Shown in pieces: positions 61,660-64,000 of a stretch of DNA of 64,000 bases. A model generated the notes under the pieces. It saw nothing but the letters and a program-made list of their open reading frames with translations. It had not been told where the DNA came from and searched no databases. The translations under genes were made by a program, and so were the position numbers. Each line of letters begins with the position of its first letter. Positions within the stretch are counted from its first letter, which is position 1. Origin of the DNA: Nymphaea colorata. Taxonomy: Eukaryota > Streptophyta > Magnoliopsida > Nymphaeales > Nymphaeaceae. The stretch covers positions 7,637,503 to 7,701,502 of the forward strand of contig NC_045143.1 in the NCBI RefSeq assembly GCF_008831285.2, in the 5' to 3' direction.

Positions 61660-63370
61660 CAAACTTATCAGGTATTACTCGAACGGGTCCAAGTGATCGT
61701 TGTTTCAGTTAACTGCACCGTATGTAAGTCCGCTAAACGCGATGAAACGTGCAAACTTACTTCTCAAACTTTGTCTCCTTCTAGGATGAGTAGACTTGGG
61801 CTCTAGTTCATACTAGTATTGGTCTACTCGAGCAGATCTTTTTCACTTGGAGTGCATTGTTTAAACTCAAGTCTTAAACTTAAACTCCTTCGAGTTAAGA
61901 TCAAAGTGATTTGTTTAGAATAGATTATGAACTTTAAACTCCTTCGTTCATAAACAAATATTTTAAGAGATTGTTCTGTGTCCCATCAATTTGACAGTAT
62001 AATGTCTTTAATTGCCATTAATAAAGAAAACATTGTATCTTTGGAATGTGAGTGTGCTGTAAGTTTATCCCAAGATTGAGGTATATTCAAATAATACTAG
62101 AACTAATCATGAGATAATACTAGAACTAATCTTGAGACTCTATCTTTAGAGCATATGTATGTGATACTCACAAAGTGTTCTTATTAGCAAACAAAATAAC
62201 CCGTGACCTCTATCAATTCTAGTTTTGATCCAACTACATCATAAAATACATGCTCTCAAGAACATAGATGTAGTTGAATTACTAAATCAGAAACGTTAAT
62301 TGAAGTTCTTGTTTACTTTTCTTGAAGAAACGGAAGCCTTTTTTTTTCAACAAATAATGAGAACATCTGTCGGTTCTGCTTGACTAAAGAAAAGTCAATT
62401 AAGCAAAATTTGTGTCCTCCTTTAGGCATAACTCATGAGCATCTCCGCATCATCTCAGTCTGTCAGTCATACAAGAAGCAAAGAAGAGAAAATATCCAAT
62501 ATGAGACAGAAAGGCTTGCGGCAAGATCAACTAGAAAATGTTTTAACATGTAAATAGTGGAAAAGATAAACCCGTACATGAATAATATGATGACATGACG
62601 GCTTTTATGAAAATTAAAGAAGTGAATTATTTTGTTCAAGACGGGGTTGGTAGTCGGCGAACGGGGAGAGAGAGAGAACCGATAAAATGGAAATATATAA
62701 CAAAATTTGAGGACAAAAAGTCTCATAAATACAAAAACAATCCGTAAAAAATAAAAATAACGCAAAATACACAAGCAGAAAGAACAAATATACAATACAA
62801 TGCACAGAAAAATAAAAGAGAAGAGGAAAGACGAAACGACACAGTCACCCAACGGAGAGAGAGAAAGACTTTCATTCATTTTGTGATTCAAAAACGAAAA
62901 TTTCATAATCATAATTTCTCTTTTTCATAATCATAATTCCTCTTTCAAACTGAAATGCAATCAAAATTTCATATTTTAATCTTACCACTCACTATTTTGG
63001 TGAAATGTCTAACACCCAAGTAGCCTTTAAATCAAACTGCCGTTTTTGTGAATTCTTGTGAATGGATTAGAAATATTTGAAATTTAAATAAAAAATTTCA
63101 AATAATTATAAATAATTAAAAGTTGGTGCATCACACTGTTGAATCGCCCGCTAAATGAAATTTGTTTGTCATTGTTTCGATCTGAATCGATTAATTCATA
63201 TTGGTCAATACGATCGGTGCCACCTCTTTTATGTTAGATCGTGATCCAAGAAAGAGAAGTGGTCTTCCAAATGATAACCTTAAGATAGACGCAATTTTGC
63301 TTGAATTTCCCCTTCCCCTTACCTTACCTTACCTCCAAGAACTGGAGAGGTTGGAGAGGTTACGGTGCAT
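61660..63370. other. Intergenic right of MKK6
   Basis: The left end includes the MKK6 promoter. On the minus strand an AAAATAAATT sequence near 61640 precedes a CTCCCT-rich leader and AACCCTAG. The rest is AT-rich with no gene recognised. Confidence 0.4.
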
Positions 63371-63372
63371 TA

Positions 63373-64000
<628 letters not shown>

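Overview
This is nuclear DNA of a flowering plant. It is AT-rich, and every recognisable gene is split by GT-AG introns and encodes a plant protein family (MKK6-type MAPKK, OXS3, plant-type TFIIH p62, RPN5). Many introns are several kilobases long and packed with short inverted-repeat transposons and (TA)n or (CT)n tracts. The species cannot be fixed from the window.

Layout, left to right. (1) 1-3509, minus strand: the 5' part of RPN5, a 26S proteasome lid subunit; the gene runs off the left edge. (2) 3.7-6.1 kb: the divergent interval between RPN5 and TFB1, with repeats and a broken OVATE-family (OFP) gene fragment on the minus strand at about 4.84-5.1 kb. (3) About 6.13-34.8 kb, plus strand: a complete TFB1/GTF2H1 gene (TFIIH p62), with 20 coding exons, 602 codons and about 24 kb of introns. 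(4) 34.8-40.9 kb: intergenic, with SINE-like tRNA-derived pieces and tandem duplications. (5) 40986-41692, minus strand: a two-exon OXS3-type stress gene. (6) 41.9-54.1 kb: a gene-free, repeat-rich interval with MITEs, long compound microsatellites and two promoter-like GC patches that have no gene beside them. (7) 54167-61562, minus strand: a complete eight-exon MKK6 gene of 353 codons. (8) 61.7-64.0 kb: intergenic, entering another repeat at the right edge.

The genes do not form a functional cluster; each is its own transcription unit. They act in proteasome assembly (RPN5), RNA polymerase II transcription and nucleotide-excision repair (TFB1), stress tolerance and chromatin (OXS3), and the NPK1/ANP-MKK6-MPK4 cytokinesis cascade (MKK6). 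I see no CRISPR array, intact tRNA, rRNA or intact autonomous transposon. The most unusual features are a hAT-like non-autonomous family inserted repeatedly in introns and carrying its own TA microsatellite, a one-residue shortening of the MKK6 activation loop, and an RPN5 first exon whose only coding content is the ATG.
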